Positions 10,751-20,596 are shown, counted from the stretch's first letter. The stretch: DNA of 64,000 nucleotides from Psychrobacter sp. FDAARGOS_221 (GCF_002313155.2 NZ_NWFK02000001.1:2604001-2668000); one strand, 5' to 3'. Notes: generated by a model not told the origin, from the letters alone. A program made the numbers and translations.

Positions 10751-12529
10751 CTATTTTAGGGGATAGTTACACAATCTTATTATCCCAAAACCTTGGTCAA
10801 AATCCAAACGTAAGCCATCAATGCAGCTGAGACGTACTTTCTCAGGGGCGAAGTTGAGGTTTAAGGTTTCAGGATGTTGTTGTAGCCGTTGGCACAACTG
10901 GCTTAGTTTATCACGGACCAGTTGTACTGGGTTTTTACTATTAACTGAATCGGCAACTTTCGCCGGAAATTCATGCGTGTCAGTGTATTTTCCTGCTGCA
11001 GACATCTCATCCGGAGAGGCTGTTTCATTCGACAAATCAGGTTCAAGCTCAGACTCAGATAGGCCGGGGCTTAAAGCTAGGTCAGTTAAGCCTGATAGCG
11101 GTAAGTACTCATCTGCGGTGCTGACCAGTGGCGGTAGACCATCTAAGATGTCTGACAGTTGTAGCGATTTGTTTGTCACTAACTGATAGCGCTGGGTGTT
11201 ATAAACCAACCAGTTTAATAGGCGTAATCCAGCATACATCGCATCATCGTGCAATAAGAAGTAGCCATCGTTGAATAAGAAGTGACCGGATAATTCACCG
11301 GCAAATAGGGGGCCTTGCTCTTCAGCGTCAGTTGAGTCAGCAGGAGAATAGTTATCGGCTAACTGACGGCTTTTGGCATATACCGCATGACGCAAGATGC
11401 TGCTGCCGGTTTTGCTCATTTGCCCAGTCGCACCGATTTGTTCTAATAGCTGTGGCACTTGATGTGCGCATTTAACATCAAAGATGACAATCGGTTTTTG
11501 ATTGCTATTGTTATTTGCAGCAGATACTTCTACGCGACTGTTAGTATCGTGATTTAAGTCAACATTGTGCTTGTGACCTAAGTAATAGTCCTCTACCGCC
11601 ACTTGCGCCAATAGATAAAGCAGATGATCCGGTGCTAATGGTCGACCCAGATTATCGACGACCATTAAGCGGTCACCATCACCATCAAAGCCAAGGCCGA
11701 TATCGGCTTGATGTTCAATCACCGATGCTTGCAATTCACGCAAGCGATGGGGCTGAGTCGGGTCAGGATCACCTTTTGGGAACTGCCCGTTGGGATCTTG
11801 GTTTAATAACACAGCCTCAGCACACAGATTTGACAGTTGACCAAAAAACAACGGCGCAAACGGTCCAGTAGCCCCATTTAGGCAGTCAATGACTACCTTT
11901 AATGGCTGAGCATTGGGAATGGCAGTATTGGACGCCATATGTGTGAGCTGCGCTTGATACAGCGGTTGGATATGATCGATGGCTTGTTTGGCGCTAGCAA
12001 AATAGGGTGCTGTCACTTGTTCACGGCTTAGCGTGATTAAATGAGTAGGGTCTAAGTTAGTAAGGTCAGCAGCTAATTCAGTGGTTTCAAGTTCAGGAGA
12101 CAGCTCATAAGTCTCGGTCGCCAGTTGATCATACAGGGCGATAATATCTTCGCTACTGGGCGACTGCCCATGCACCACCCACTTAATGCCATTGATAAAA
12201 CGGGTCGAATGACTGGCAGTAGTAATCAGACCATGTCCCTGATATTGGTTGGCCCAGAACACCATAATCGGTGTGGTCACCAGCCCCAACCAGATGACCT
12301 CAACACCCGCCTGACGACAACTGAGCGCAAATTGCTCAGCAATCGTCTGACTATCTTGACGCATATCATAGCCAATCACAATCTGCGACGCGCCAATGCT
12401 ATCACGCAAATAGCGGGCAAAAACGCGGCTTAACGCGGCAACAAAAGGCGGGGTGAACAGCGCATGTTTACCACGAATATCATAGGCTTTAAACAAGGGG
12501 CGCTGAGCGACAAAAGGATGTGAGGGCAA
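10751..12529 (-). CDS. Phosphomannomutase/phosphoglucomutase family protein, C-terminus cut by IS
   Basis: An alpha-D-phosphohexomutase (AlgC/ManB type), which interconverts hexose 6- and 1-phosphates for LPS and exopolysaccharide synthesis. Of 592 residues, PLFKAYDIRG near residue 11 is the N-terminal signature, LITTASHSTRFINGIKW carries the phosphoserine (Ser106; the usual TGSHNP reads TASHST), FDGDGDRLMVVD is the metal site, and GELSGHFLFNDGYF is the sugar-binding loop. A Ser/Glu-rich insert of about 70 residues (near 470-540) makes it longer than the usual 460. Domain 4 stops at GFGIIRLCNYPLK: the phosphate-binding R-x-S-N-T-x-P loop is broken and about 30 residues are missing, exactly where the IS begins. 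It lies downstream of dut. Activity is probably impaired. Confidence 0.85.
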   Translation of the reverse strand: MPSHPFVAQRPLFKAYDIRGKHALFTPPFVAALSRVFARYLRDSIGASQIVIGYDMRQDSQTIAEQFALSCRQAGVEVIWLGLVTTPIMVFWANQYQGHGLITTASHSTRFINGIKWVVHGQSPSSEDIIALYDQLATETYELSPELETTELAADLTNLDPTHLITLSREQVTAPYFASAKQAIDHIQPLYQAQLTHMASNTAIPNAQPLKVVIDCLNGATGPFAPLFFGQLSNLCAEAVLLNQDPNGQFPKGDPDPTQPHRLRELQASVIEHQADIGLGFDGDGDRLMVVDNLGRPLAPDHLLYLLAQVAVEDYYLGHKHNVDLNHDTNSRVEVSAANNNSNQKPIVIFDVKCAHQVPQLLEQIGATGQMSKTGSSILRHAVYAKSRQLADNYSPADSTDAEEQGPLFAGELSGHFLFNDGYFLLHDDAMYAGLRLLNWLVYNTQRYQLVTNKSLQLSDILDGLPPLVSTADEYLPLSGLTDLALSPGLSESELEPDLSNETASPDEMSAAGKYTDTHEFPAKVADSVNSKNPVQLVRDKLSQLCQRLQQHPETLNLNFAPEKVRLSCIDGLRLDFDQGFGIIRLCNYPLK

Positions 12530-13058
12530 GAGACAACTCCATAAACGAACGCAGTCATTAGCACAGTGCTACTTACCCGTGATGGCCACAGAGCGGCCTA
12601 ATTTAAGGTAAACCAGTTATTGGTATGGTCCGTTTACGAGTACGGGTATCAAAGTCCACTGTCAATACAGCAGGCAATAATGCAACTGCTATCTTTAAAT
12701 ATAGCACCCGGCACTCGAGTTTGACAATACACACTCTGTTACAGTCTCAGAGCAAGGCATTTATGGATAATTTTTGTAGGTTGCAAATCAATAAAAGGGG
12801 CGAATAGTCGTTAACAATGACTACTAACCACTGTCAAAACTAGGCTTAGGAGCCAATCGTGCTATCCGCTCATATCTGCATCACTCATGGCGTGCAGACT
12901 ATCGTGGCCAGAGTCATTGCTGTTATCTCGACACTGTCTCTAGCCACAGTCCGCATCGCCATGACTTACTGCAGGATAGCCGCTACTATCACGGCTAAAC
13001 TCCCGCTTCAGACTCTAATAATGTGCCACACTGTCACAATCATGCAACAATGCAGGCG
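12530..13058. other. Long spacer between dut and the phosphohexomutase gene
   Basis: 529 bp without a supported gene. Plus-strand frames at 12625-12807, 12859-13065 and 13023-13307 lack ribosome binding sites and family likeness. On the minus strand the stretch is interrupted by stops. It may hold the promoter for the phosphohexomutase gene, but nothing specific was identified. Confidence 0.5.
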
Positions 13059-13523
13059 TTACTGACGACCAGAATGTCCAAAGCCGCCAGCACCGCGCGC
13101 GCTTTGTTCATCGAATTCTTCCACGATAGCAAATTCAGGGCGCACAACGGGCACTACCATATACTGCGCCATACGTTCAGCAGGATTCAGCACAAAGTCA
13201 CTGTCGCTACGGTTCCAGACACTCACCATCAGCTCACCTTGATAATCGGCATCAATCAGACCAACCAAGTTGCCCAGCACGATGCCATGCTTATGACCCA
13301 AGCCTGAGCGTGGCAGAATGATACCGGCATAGTTAGGATCGGCGATATAAATGGCTAAGCCAGTGCCGATTAGTTGAGTTTCACCAGCTTTAATCGTGAT
13401 TGGCTCATCAATGCAAGCGCGTAAATCAATACCAGCTGAGCCGTCAGTGGCACGCGTTGGCAGTGGGAAGTTTGGGTCGTTACCAATTTTTGGGTTTAAG
13501 ATTTTTACTTGTACAGAATTCAT
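13059..13523 (-). CDS. dut: Deoxyuridine 5'-triphosphate nucleotidohydrolase (dUTPase)
   Basis: Hydrolyses dUTP to dUMP and pyrophosphate, keeping uracil out of DNA and feeding dTMP synthesis. The 154-residue protein has all five trimeric dUTPase motifs in order: [10 protein letters not shown] (about 27-36), [22 protein letters not shown] (catalytic Asp), ERMAQ, and the flexible C-terminal [10 protein letters not shown] that closes the active site. Length matches the family (about 150). The ATG at 13523 is preceded on the minus strand by AAAGGACAG. It lies 54 bp downstream of mgtE on the same strand, so co-transcription is possible, and upstream of the phosphohexomutase gene. Confidence 0.97.
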   Translation of the reverse strand: MNSVQVKILNPKIGNDPNFPLPTRATDGSAGIDLRACIDEPITIKAGETQLIGTGLAIYIADPNYAGIILPRSGLGHKHGIVLGNLVGLIDADYQGELMVSVWNRSDSDFVLNPAERMAQYMVVPVVRPEFAIVEEFDEQSARGAGGFGHSGRQ

Positions 13524-13577
13524 GACTGTCCTTTGGTTTTATAATATAAGTTTTATAGTATAAATAGTGAGGCTCGA

Positions 13578-14969
13578 TTATAAGATAAGCAAACTTGCTA
13601 AGCCTAAGAATGACATAAAGCCGACGATATCAGTGACTGTGGTCAAGATGACTGAGGCCGATAGCGCAGGGTCAATATCCATCCGCTTGAGCATTAATGG
13701 GATACTGATACCGGCCACATTGGCAGCGGTCATATTAATGGCAATCGCAAGGCCAATAACCACGCTAATCATCGGCGTATGGAACCAGAACTGAGCGATA
13801 ATGGCCATGATAATCGCCCAGATGATGCCATTTAACGCACCGACCCACAGCTCTTTGTTCAATAACCAGATTCGGTTAGAACCACCAATTTGACCCATCG
13901 CCAAACCGCGGATGACGACGGTTAATGTCTGGCTTCCAGCGATACCGCCCATACTGGCGACCACTGGCATCAGTACTGCCAACGCTACCACATGTGCCAA
14001 GACCTCTTCAAACTGACCAATCACCGAAGCGGCGAGTAGGGCGGTCAATAAGTTAATACCGAGCCACACGCTACGGCTTTTGGCACTGCGCAAGATAGGC
14101 GCGAACAGCTCTTCTTCATCACTCACACCGGCTAAGTGCTTCATGGTACTATCGACGTCATCTTGGATAATTTCCATAATATCTTCAGCGTTAAGTTGAC
14201 CGACCAGCTCGCCAAAGCTGTTAACGACGGGGGCGTAGCGAATATCTGATGAGCGAAAGACCGCAGCCGCATCTTGAATATCCATCCGATCATTAATGGT
14301 CACTGCAGGGTCAATCCACTGTTCAACCAACGACTGCTGTGGGTATTTAATCAAATCGACTAAGCTTAATAGCCCCAACAGCTGATGACTGGCATCGACC
14401 ACGATCAGCTCTTGAGTTTGGTCATCCAGCAGGTCTTCGTCTTGACGCAGCCAGTCTTGAACTTGTTCTAGAGTAATATTGCCTTGAATCTGAATGGTGT
14501 CGGGGTCCATATAGTCACCGACCTCGTACTCTTCATAGGTGTTTAGCTGACTGACCTGTAGTCGAATGTCATCATCAAGATTCGACATCACCTCAGAGCG
14601 CACCTTGTCATCAACGGTGTCTAGAATCTCAGCAATGTCTTGTGCATCTAGATCTTCAGCAAGCGTTTCAATTTCGCCGGCTTGCATATTCTCCATCAGT
14701 GACGGACGAATATCATCCTCAACTTCGGCCAGTACCTCCCCTTTAATATCTATCGGGACTTGTGTCCAAATCAGCTTACGATCATCGCTAGGGAAAGATT
14801 CTAGTAGGTTGGCAATCTCATATTCAGACTGCTCCTCTAAGAAATCAGCCATAAGCGTCAAGTCATTATCTGCGACCAAGGTCTGCAAATAAATGAGCTT
14901 ATCTTCGGCGCGGTCGTAACCTTCAGGGGGAATATCTTGCTTGGATGTGTGCTCAGTATTACTCGACAT
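13578..14969 (-). CDS. mgtE: Magnesium transporter MgtE
   Basis: Inner-membrane Mg2+ channel of the MgtE/SLC41 family, 463 residues, the usual length. The N-terminal superhelical domain (about 20-140) contains NLLESFPSDDRKLIWTQVP and DDIRLQVSQL. A CBS pair follows (about 145-270), with VGDYMDPDTIQIQGNITLEQ and the second CBS with YAPVVNSFGELVGQL. Five membrane helices are at about 300-463, including LMPVVASMGGIAGSQTLTVV and the pore-lining SIPLMLKRMDIDPALSASV, where the Asp is the expected Mg2+ ligand. The acidic cytoplasmic part senses intracellular Mg2+ in characterised homologues. It precedes dut on the minus strand and is separated from the upstream WG-repeat gene by a terminator at 15020-15049. 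Window also encodes CorA. Confidence 0.96.
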   Translation of the reverse strand: MSSNTEHTSKQDIPPEGYDRAEDKLIYLQTLVADNDLTLMADFLEEQSEYEIANLLESFPSDDRKLIWTQVPIDIKGEVLAEVEDDIRPSLMENMQAGEIETLAEDLDAQDIAEILDTVDDKVRSEVMSNLDDDIRLQVSQLNTYEEYEVGDYMDPDTIQIQGNITLEQVQDWLRQDEDLLDDQTQELIVVDASHQLLGLLSLVDLIKYPQQSLVEQWIDPAVTINDRMDIQDAAAVFRSSDIRYAPVVNSFGELVGQLNAEDIMEIIQDDVDSTMKHLAGVSDEEELFAPILRSAKSRSVWLGINLLTALLAASVIGQFEEVLAHVVALAVLMPVVASMGGIAGSQTLTVVIRGLAMGQIGGSNRIWLLNKELWVGALNGIIWAIIMAIIAQFWFHTPMISVVIGLAIAINMTAANVAGISIPLMLKRMDIDPALSASVILTTVTDIVGFMSFLGLASLLIL

Positions 14970-15019
14970 ACGCGCCCCTAATAGAGTTGATGGTAGATTG
15001 GATGATTGATAGTAGAAAC

Positions 15020-15049
15020 AAAAATGACAGGAGTGACTCCTGCCATTTT
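15020..15049 (-). terminator. Terminator between the rep/WG-repeat genes and mgtE
   Basis: A strong hairpin: AAAATGACAGGAG pairs with CTCCTGCCATTTT with one mismatch and a 3-nt loop. On the minus strand it is followed by a T run. It lies 63 bp after the WG-repeat stop and 50 bp before the mgtE start. Confidence 0.8.
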
Positions 15050-15111
15050 GAGGTTATTTTACAATATTAACCGACAATACGTTAAGTTTTATTGACACTT
15101 ATAAGCGGGTA

Positions 15112-16605
15112 TTAATAAATTTTTAAACCCAGTAATGAGTGAGTTGACCCAAAAGCCTGCGTCTTGATAGTGGTCATTGTATGACCTTTGAAGTTGAGCT
15201 TTATCCAGTCACCATCCAAGGTTTTAACCTGAATTAATCCATAGGATTGGCGACCTACCATATCAAAACGATAGGGAATGACCAACTTTCCAGAGGTGTT
15301 GATAAAACCTAAAACACCGTCTTGCTCAACCGCTGCCAACCCATTTTCAAAGCAATAGGCCATGTCATAGTCAAATGCAATAAGCGGCTCGCCTTTACGA
15401 TTAATAAATCCATATTTGTCATTGAGTTGAACCGGTGCCAAGCCGGCAACAAAAGCAGCAGCACTTTGATAATTAAAGCCAATAACCACCTTACCTTGAT
15501 GGTCTAAATAGCCCCAGCTGCCATTTTTATTGGCGGCAATTAATCCCTCACTAAAATAGCCTATCTCGTCATATTCTATGGGAATGATGATATTGCGTTG
15601 CGTATCGATGACGCCCCATTTACCAGCTTTATTGACTCTAGCTAATCCATCAATAAAGTCAAAATAGGCCATATCAAATTCAAAAGCTATGACGGTATCG
15701 CCTGCGGTATTGATGACACCGGATTTACCGTGTTTTCTCACAGTGCTTAGACCATCACGGAACAGGCTTGCATTATCGTAAAGCGGAAAGGCTAATTCGC
15801 CATTTAAATGGATAAATCCCCATTGTTCACCGATCTTCACACGAGCCAGATTGCCGTCAGAAAATGCATGAGCATGATCAAATTTAAAAGGGATAACGAC
15901 CTCATTATTGCGATTTATAAAGCCAAACTTACCCTGCTTTTCAACAGGCGCGAGTCCCTGTGAGAACGCATAGCCATTTTCATACTCGAGAGGTATGACC
16001 GTTTCACCCTCAAGATTGATATAGCCAGATAAGATATCAACATCGTCTTTGTCATATTTAATAACTTGGACGCCGATTAGCCCCTCTGAGAAGCTGGTGA
16101 TACCATCATATTTAGCAGCAATAATGATATCTCCAGATTGGTTTATCAGACCATACTTTTCATTTTGTTCAAAAATGGCTAAGCCGTCTGTGAATTCGAC
16201 ATAACTTTGCAGCTTATATTTCGAAACTACGACCCCGCTGCGGTTGATAAAGGTATAACGAAATGAGTCACAGACTAAAGCTTGACCGTTGTTAAATGAC
16301 TCGGCATAGTCAAACTTAAACCCAATAACCTCATTGCCATGTTGATCAATGTATCCATATTGATTGTCTAACGATACTGCCGCTAAGCCTTCAGAGAACG
16401 TGGCAGCATCCTCATATTTAAAGTCAATAACAATGTCATGATTGTGATTAACATAACCATATTTGCCATCTCTAGACGCTAACAATAGGTCGTTCGGTAG
16501 CTCGCTTTGTGATTGACACCCATATACGAAAATATTGTTAGCCTCATCGTAGCAATCACTCACTGCCACGGCTTGAGCGTTTTGCCTCATCAGTATCGAC
16601 ATCAT
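15112..16605 (-). CDS. WG-repeat protein
   Basis: A 497-residue protein made almost entirely of about twelve WG (KWG) beta repeats of 35-45 residues. Each has the core (K/Q)(Y/W)G(Y/F)I followed by G..VI...(Y/F)D.A..F..GLA.V; examples are KYGYVNHNHDIVIDFKYEDA, KFGFINRNNEVVIPFKFDHA and KWGVIDTQRNIIIPIEYDEI. No signal peptide or membrane helix is evident; the short N-terminal part contains two cysteines. WG repeats are thought to form beta-propeller-like or beta-solenoid scaffolds, and their function is largely unknown. The gene starts 18 bp after the rep stop on the same strand and ends before a terminator, so it is probably co-transcribed with rep. The start codon is uncertain because the ribosome binding site is weak (AAGATA). 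Confidence 0.85.
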   Translation of the reverse strand: MMSILMRQNAQAVAVSDCYDEANNIFVYGCQSQSELPNDLLLASRDGKYGYVNHNHDIVIDFKYEDAATFSEGLAAVSLDNQYGYIDQHGNEVIGFKFDYAESFNNGQALVCDSFRYTFINRSGVVVSKYKLQSYVEFTDGLAIFEQNEKYGLINQSGDIIIAAKYDGITSFSEGLIGVQVIKYDKDDVDILSGYINLEGETVIPLEYENGYAFSQGLAPVEKQGKFGFINRNNEVVIPFKFDHAHAFSDGNLARVKIGEQWGFIHLNGELAFPLYDNASLFRDGLSTVRKHGKSGVINTAGDTVIAFEFDMAYFDFIDGLARVNKAGKWGVIDTQRNIIIPIEYDEIGYFSEGLIAANKNGSWGYLDHQGKVVIGFNYQSAAAFVAGLAPVQLNDKYGFINRKGEPLIAFDYDMAYCFENGLAAVEQDGVLGFINTSGKLVIPYRFDMVGRQSYGLIQVKTLDGDWIKLNFKGHTMTTIKTQAFGSTHSLLGLKIY

Positions 16606-16623
16606 TGTAGAATCAGGTATCTT

Positions 16624-18663
16624 CTATTTTTTCTTTTTTTGTAATAGCGCTTTAATGTTGGCCATATACTCATTGGCGACCACTTGTGGATCACGCTCTG
16701 CTTTTTTCTTTTTGGCATTGGCTGGCCAGTCTAGATGCTCTTCGGGCAGCTCTTCTAAGAAGCGGCTTTGAGTGGTCGTTCGCATTTGACCGCCGCCACG
16801 ACGTTGAGCCGCCAAGGTTAAGGTCAGCTCACGGCGAGCACGGGTAATGCCCACATACATCAAGCGGCGTTCTTCTTCGATGGTCTCACCAATAATAGAG
16901 TTGCGATGTGGCAACAGCTCTTCTTCAAGCCCCATAATGTAGACAAAGTCAAACTCTAGACCTTTGGCAGCGTGCAAGGTCATTAAGTTAACCTTGTTGG
17001 TATTTTCTTCTTCTTGTTGCTGCTCTAGCATATCGAGGAGCACCAGCTTACGAATGACAGCATCAATGGTCTTGTCATCGTCATCATCAGCACGGTTGAT
17101 TAGCGCTTGAATACTGGTATACAGCATTTCGATGTTATCGAGACGGTTTTTCTCTTGCTGCGGGGTTTTGGAGTCGCTGCGAACAAAGTCAATATAACCG
17201 GTCTCATCGATCATTTGACGCACTAAAGGCACTGGATCTGGATGCTGATCTAGCTCACGGGTGTAATGCTCGATAAAGTCACCGAAGTCTTTGAGCGTGC
17301 TATAGGCTTTGGTTGGCAGCACATGAGGCAGGCCACCGTGAGTACAGGCAGCCAGCAACGACACGCTATGCTCCTGCGCAAATAGCCCCAGTTTCTCTAA
17401 AGTGGCTGGACCCAATCCACGTTTTGGAGTATTGACGATACGCAAAAAGGCACTGTCATCTTCAGGGTTTAGGATAAGGCGCAAATAACCCATCACGTCT
17501 TTAATTTCACTGCGTGCGAAGAAAGATTGCCCGCCAGAGAGCTTATAAGGCACCTGTAACTGACGCAGCTGCGCTTCTAGCATTCGTGCTTGGAAGTTAC
17601 TGCGATACAGTACCGCATATTGCTCCCACTCATTGCCATGACGCAGTTTGTGAGTGACGATTTCTTTCGCTACACGCTCTGACTCATCATCATCGTTGCG
17701 ACAGTTAATAATGCGAATCTTCTCGCCTTGACCTTTGTCCGACCATAATGCTTTTTCGAACAAATGCTCATTGTTCATGATGACCGTATTGGCTGCGTTT
17801 AGAATACGGTTGGTTGAGCGGTAGTTTTGCTCAAGCTTAATCACTTTAAGCTTAGGGAAGTCTTGTTTAAGCAGTGCCATGTTTTCTGGTCTGGCACCAC
17901 GCCAAGCATAAATAGACTGGTCATCATCACCTACCACTGTAAACTTACCGGTCGGCCCAACAATCAACTTAATCAGCTCATACTGAGCGGTGTTGGTATC
18001 TTGATATTCATCGACCAATAAGTAACGGATACGGTTTTGCCACTTGTCACGCAGCTGTGCATTTTCACGTAAGATTTTGGCGGGCAACACAATCAGATCA
18101 TCAAAGTCTACCGCATTATAAGCACGCAAATTACGCTCATATAAGGCATATAAGTTGGCAAAAATCATGTCTTCTGGATCGTCTAAGGTATCCATGGCTT
18201 TATCAGGTTCAATTAAGTCGTTTTTCCAATCAGAGATAAACTTAATGGCTTTGCCAACCAGTTCACGGCTCTCAGCACCTGATAGGTTGTCACGCATCAT
18301 CAGCTCCATTAATAGACGCTTACTGTCTTCAGCATCCATAATAGAGAAGTTACCTTTTAAGGGGGTGTGTAGCAGCTCATAGCGCAAAAACTGTAGGCCA
18401 AATTGGTGGAAGGTCGATACGGTTAAGCCACGGGTCTTTTCTTTAGGCAGCAAAGTGGTTACCCTGGCTTTCATCTCACGCGCTGCCTTATTAGTAAAGG
18501 TAACCGCAGTAATACGCTCAGCAGGAATGTTGCACTGTTCAATCAGATAAGCAATCTTACGGGTAATAACAGAAGTTTTACCTGAGCCTGCACCCGCTAG
18601 AACCAGTAGGGGACCGGATACATAAGTCATGGCCTCTTGTTGTTTGGGATTGAGCTTGCTCAT
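16624..18663 (-). CDS. rep: ATP-dependent DNA helicase Rep (UvrD/Rep superfamily 1)
   Basis: A 3'-5' DNA translocase that helps replication forks pass protein roadblocks. At 679 residues it matches Rep (about 670) rather than UvrD (about 720). Seen in order: Q-motif LNPKQQEAM, Walker A LAGAGSGKTSV (about 22-32), motif Ia TFTNKAAREMK, TFHQFGLQFLR, Walker B DEYQDTN, motif III GDDDQSIYAWRGARP, LEQNYRST (motif IV), LMTLHAAKGLEF (motif V) and YVGITRARREL (motif VI). The C-terminus is lysine-rich (ALLQKKKK). The WG-repeat gene follows after 18 bp. Confusion with UvrD is the main alternative. Confidence 0.93.
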   Translation of the reverse strand: MSKLNPKQQEAMTYVSGPLLVLAGAGSGKTSVITRKIAYLIEQCNIPAERITAVTFTNKAAREMKARVTTLLPKEKTRGLTVSTFHQFGLQFLRYELLHTPLKGNFSIMDAEDSKRLLMELMMRDNLSGAESRELVGKAIKFISDWKNDLIEPDKAMDTLDDPEDMIFANLYALYERNLRAYNAVDFDDLIVLPAKILRENAQLRDKWQNRIRYLLVDEYQDTNTAQYELIKLIVGPTGKFTVVGDDDQSIYAWRGARPENMALLKQDFPKLKVIKLEQNYRSTNRILNAANTVIMNNEHLFEKALWSDKGQGEKIRIINCRNDDDESERVAKEIVTHKLRHGNEWEQYAVLYRSNFQARMLEAQLRQLQVPYKLSGGQSFFARSEIKDVMGYLRLILNPEDDSAFLRIVNTPKRGLGPATLEKLGLFAQEHSVSLLAACTHGGLPHVLPTKAYSTLKDFGDFIEHYTRELDQHPDPVPLVRQMIDETGYIDFVRSDSKTPQQEKNRLDNIEMLYTSIQALINRADDDDDKTIDAVIRKLVLLDMLEQQQEEENTNKVNLMTLHAAKGLEFDFVYIMGLEEELLPHRNSIIGETIEEERRLMYVGITRARRELTLTLAAQRRGGGQMRTTTQSRFLEELPEEHLDWPANAKKKKAERDPQVVANEYMANIKALLQKKKK

Positions 18664-19904
18664 GGTGCACCTTTTGTGTTGTCGATTAAATAGGGGTCAA
18701 TCAGTGATAAGTGGTTCAATAATGTCGTTCAGTAGTCGTGTCGTCGTAAAGACCAAGAGTCCGTAGCCATTATCGTCATAAATACAATAATCATACACGG
18801 CATAAATGCAGCTTGATGACATTAGATTGATAGGATTGTGGTTTTTGAGTCACTATATTTATAAGTGTTTATAAGTCACTTGATATTTAGATAATCGGTT
18901 AAAGCGACTGTATTGTATTAATAACAGGGTATTTATAACGAGGTCTTAAATTATCGGTAAATAGGCTATTAATATAGCAGTGATAGACGATACGTTAATG
19001 ACGTTAAAGGTTATCAATGGGGAAGATGTATTATAGGGGGAAATGCTGAAATCACAACCGGTTAGCGTGAGAAAAAAGTCCTAATGTCGTTTTAGCTTAT
19101 CAGTCCACTAACAATACCAATGTACCCAAATCAAGCCTCATTAACCGGCGTTTAACTGGTTGTAAAGCCTTGAATTTTGTTATTATTGATACCTTTTATA
19201 CAGGTTTTTTGTTACCAGAACTATCATTGCTTAGGTTTTTTTATGGTTATTCTGAGTAGTTTTTGGTTTTATTATCTAATCAAAATTAGGGCGTTATGTC
19301 GGAATGCCAGTTAAAACTCTCAATGATGATCTATATAAAAGTATACGATCTAATCTGGGCGCCAGGCCTGATATGACCTATGCATAGTGGCTATTAACAG
19401 TTACTTAATTCTCTGAATTTAATGATTAGGTTGATGATTTACAAACTATTTAACAGTAGGTTGTGTTGGTTATATATAGGTCCAAAGATAAGTAAAATGA
19501 GGTTATGTTTTTTTGCATATTATTAACGCAGTGCCCTATTTTGTTGAATCAATATGTTTGTCTATTACAAAGCTATTCTGTTATAATAAGCTGATTATAA
19601 GTTTTGTTATTGTACCTAAATGTGAAGGTGTGAGGGTTTAATTTAGCTAAGCACTTGTCTTACTCGTTTGTAGGTATCAACCTACAAACTTGGTAGGGTC
19701 GACTGTGAAGTCGTATGTTTTTAGTTAAAAAACCTTACTCTTTTTGAGGGTATGTAATATAATAGACTTAGGCGGTTAGGAATCACAACAAGCCAGATTC
19801 TAACTGTTTAGATGTCAATAAATAAGCGCAAACACTTTTAGGTTGTTTAATTAAGCTGAAATGATGCGCTTTTACCTATGTACTTAAATTAAGTTGAGGA
19901 TACT
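18664..19904. other. 1.24-kb gene-free region between rep and ompW
   Basis: No coding frame with a ribosome binding site or family likeness was found on either strand, and no RNA gene was recognised. The region is AT-rich. The left part should contain the rep promoter. The right 300 bp hold a perfect palindrome (19666-19689), a -10-like TATAAT (19758-19763), and a spaced inverted repeat AAGCGCA/TGCGCTT (19824-19830 and 19865-19871) that could fold the ompW leader. The length is unusual for this otherwise compact window; an undetected small RNA is possible. Confidence 0.6.
19666..19689. promoter_or_regulatory. Perfect 10-bp palindrome upstream of ompW
   Basis: GTTTGTAGGT and ACCTACAAAC form a perfect inverted repeat around ATCA. 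It lies 216 bp before the ompW ATG and about 70 bp upstream of a TATAAT box at 19758-19763. It lacks a T run, so an operator for a dimeric regulator is more likely than a terminator. The regulator is unknown. Confidence 0.5.
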
Positions 19905-20528
19905 ATGATTAAACGTCAAGCATTACTATTAGCTGCTCTAGCTGGTCTAAGCATGACATCTGCAATGGCAGAAACCGCTGGTACGTGGACAGTTGGTGCT
20001 GGTGCAGCTTATGTTGACCCAAAAAGCAACAACGGTACTTTAGATAACGGTCTTAAAGTAGAAGTTGATTCAGACATCAAACCTACTTTAACTACTGAAT
20101 ACTTTGTTGCTGACAACGTTGGTGTTGAGCTATTATTAGCACACCCATTCCGTCATGACATCGAATTAAAAGATGCTAACGGTGACATCACTAAAGCTAA
20201 AACTCAGTTGTTACCACCAACGCTATCTTTACAGTATCACTTTGACAGCGTTCATAACAACATCAAACCATTTATCGGTGTTGGCGCGAACTACACTGCA
20301 TTCTTTAAAGAGCGCTTACAAGGTTCTGATGCTGATCTTGAGCTGAAAAACAAATGGGCAGTTGCTGGCCATGCTGGTGTTGACTTCAAAGTGACTCCAA
20401 CTGATGCAATCCGTTTAGACGCTCGTTACATCGACCTAGATACTGATGTACGTGTTGACGGTGACAAGCTAGGTAAAGTTGAGCTTAAGCCATGGGTATA
20501 TGGCATCTCTTACGTAAAACGTTTCTAA
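19905..20528 (+). CDS. ompW: OmpW-family outer-membrane protein
   Basis: Predicted eight-stranded outer-membrane beta barrel of the OmpW family, thought to pass small hydrophobic molecules; in Acinetobacter and relatives it is linked to iron, stress and anaerobic responses. The 207-residue protein has a signal peptide (MIKRQALLLAALAG) cleaved after AMA at residue 22, the N-terminal GTWTVGAGAAYVDPKS typical of the family, TTEYFVADNVGVELLLAHPF, PPTLSLQYHF, an extracellular loop, and a C-terminal Phe strand (YGISYVKRF) recognised by the BAM complex. AGTTGAGGA about 8 bp before the ATG is a good ribosome binding site. It is followed by a strong terminator and preceded by the long leader described above. 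Confidence 0.95.
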   Translation: MIKRQALLLAALAGLSMTSAMAETAGTWTVGAGAAYVDPKSNNGTLDNGLKVEVDSDIKPTLTTEYFVADNVGVELLLAHPFRHDIELKDANGDITKAKTQLLPPTLSLQYHFDSVHNNIKPFIGVGANYTAFFKERLQGSDADLELKNKWAVAGHAGVDFKVTPTDAIRLDARYIDLDTDVRVDGDKLGKVELKPWVYGISYVKRF

Positions 20529-20596
20529 TCGAAACTTAATTTACGAAATGCTATTTAGTGTTTAACCTTTATTCGTTACTCATTAATAGCTAGAGA

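Noticed and set aside
12625..13307. Several plus-strand frames between and over dut and the phosphohexomutase gene
   Set aside because: They lack ribosome binding sites and either lie antisense to dut or in non-conserved spacer.
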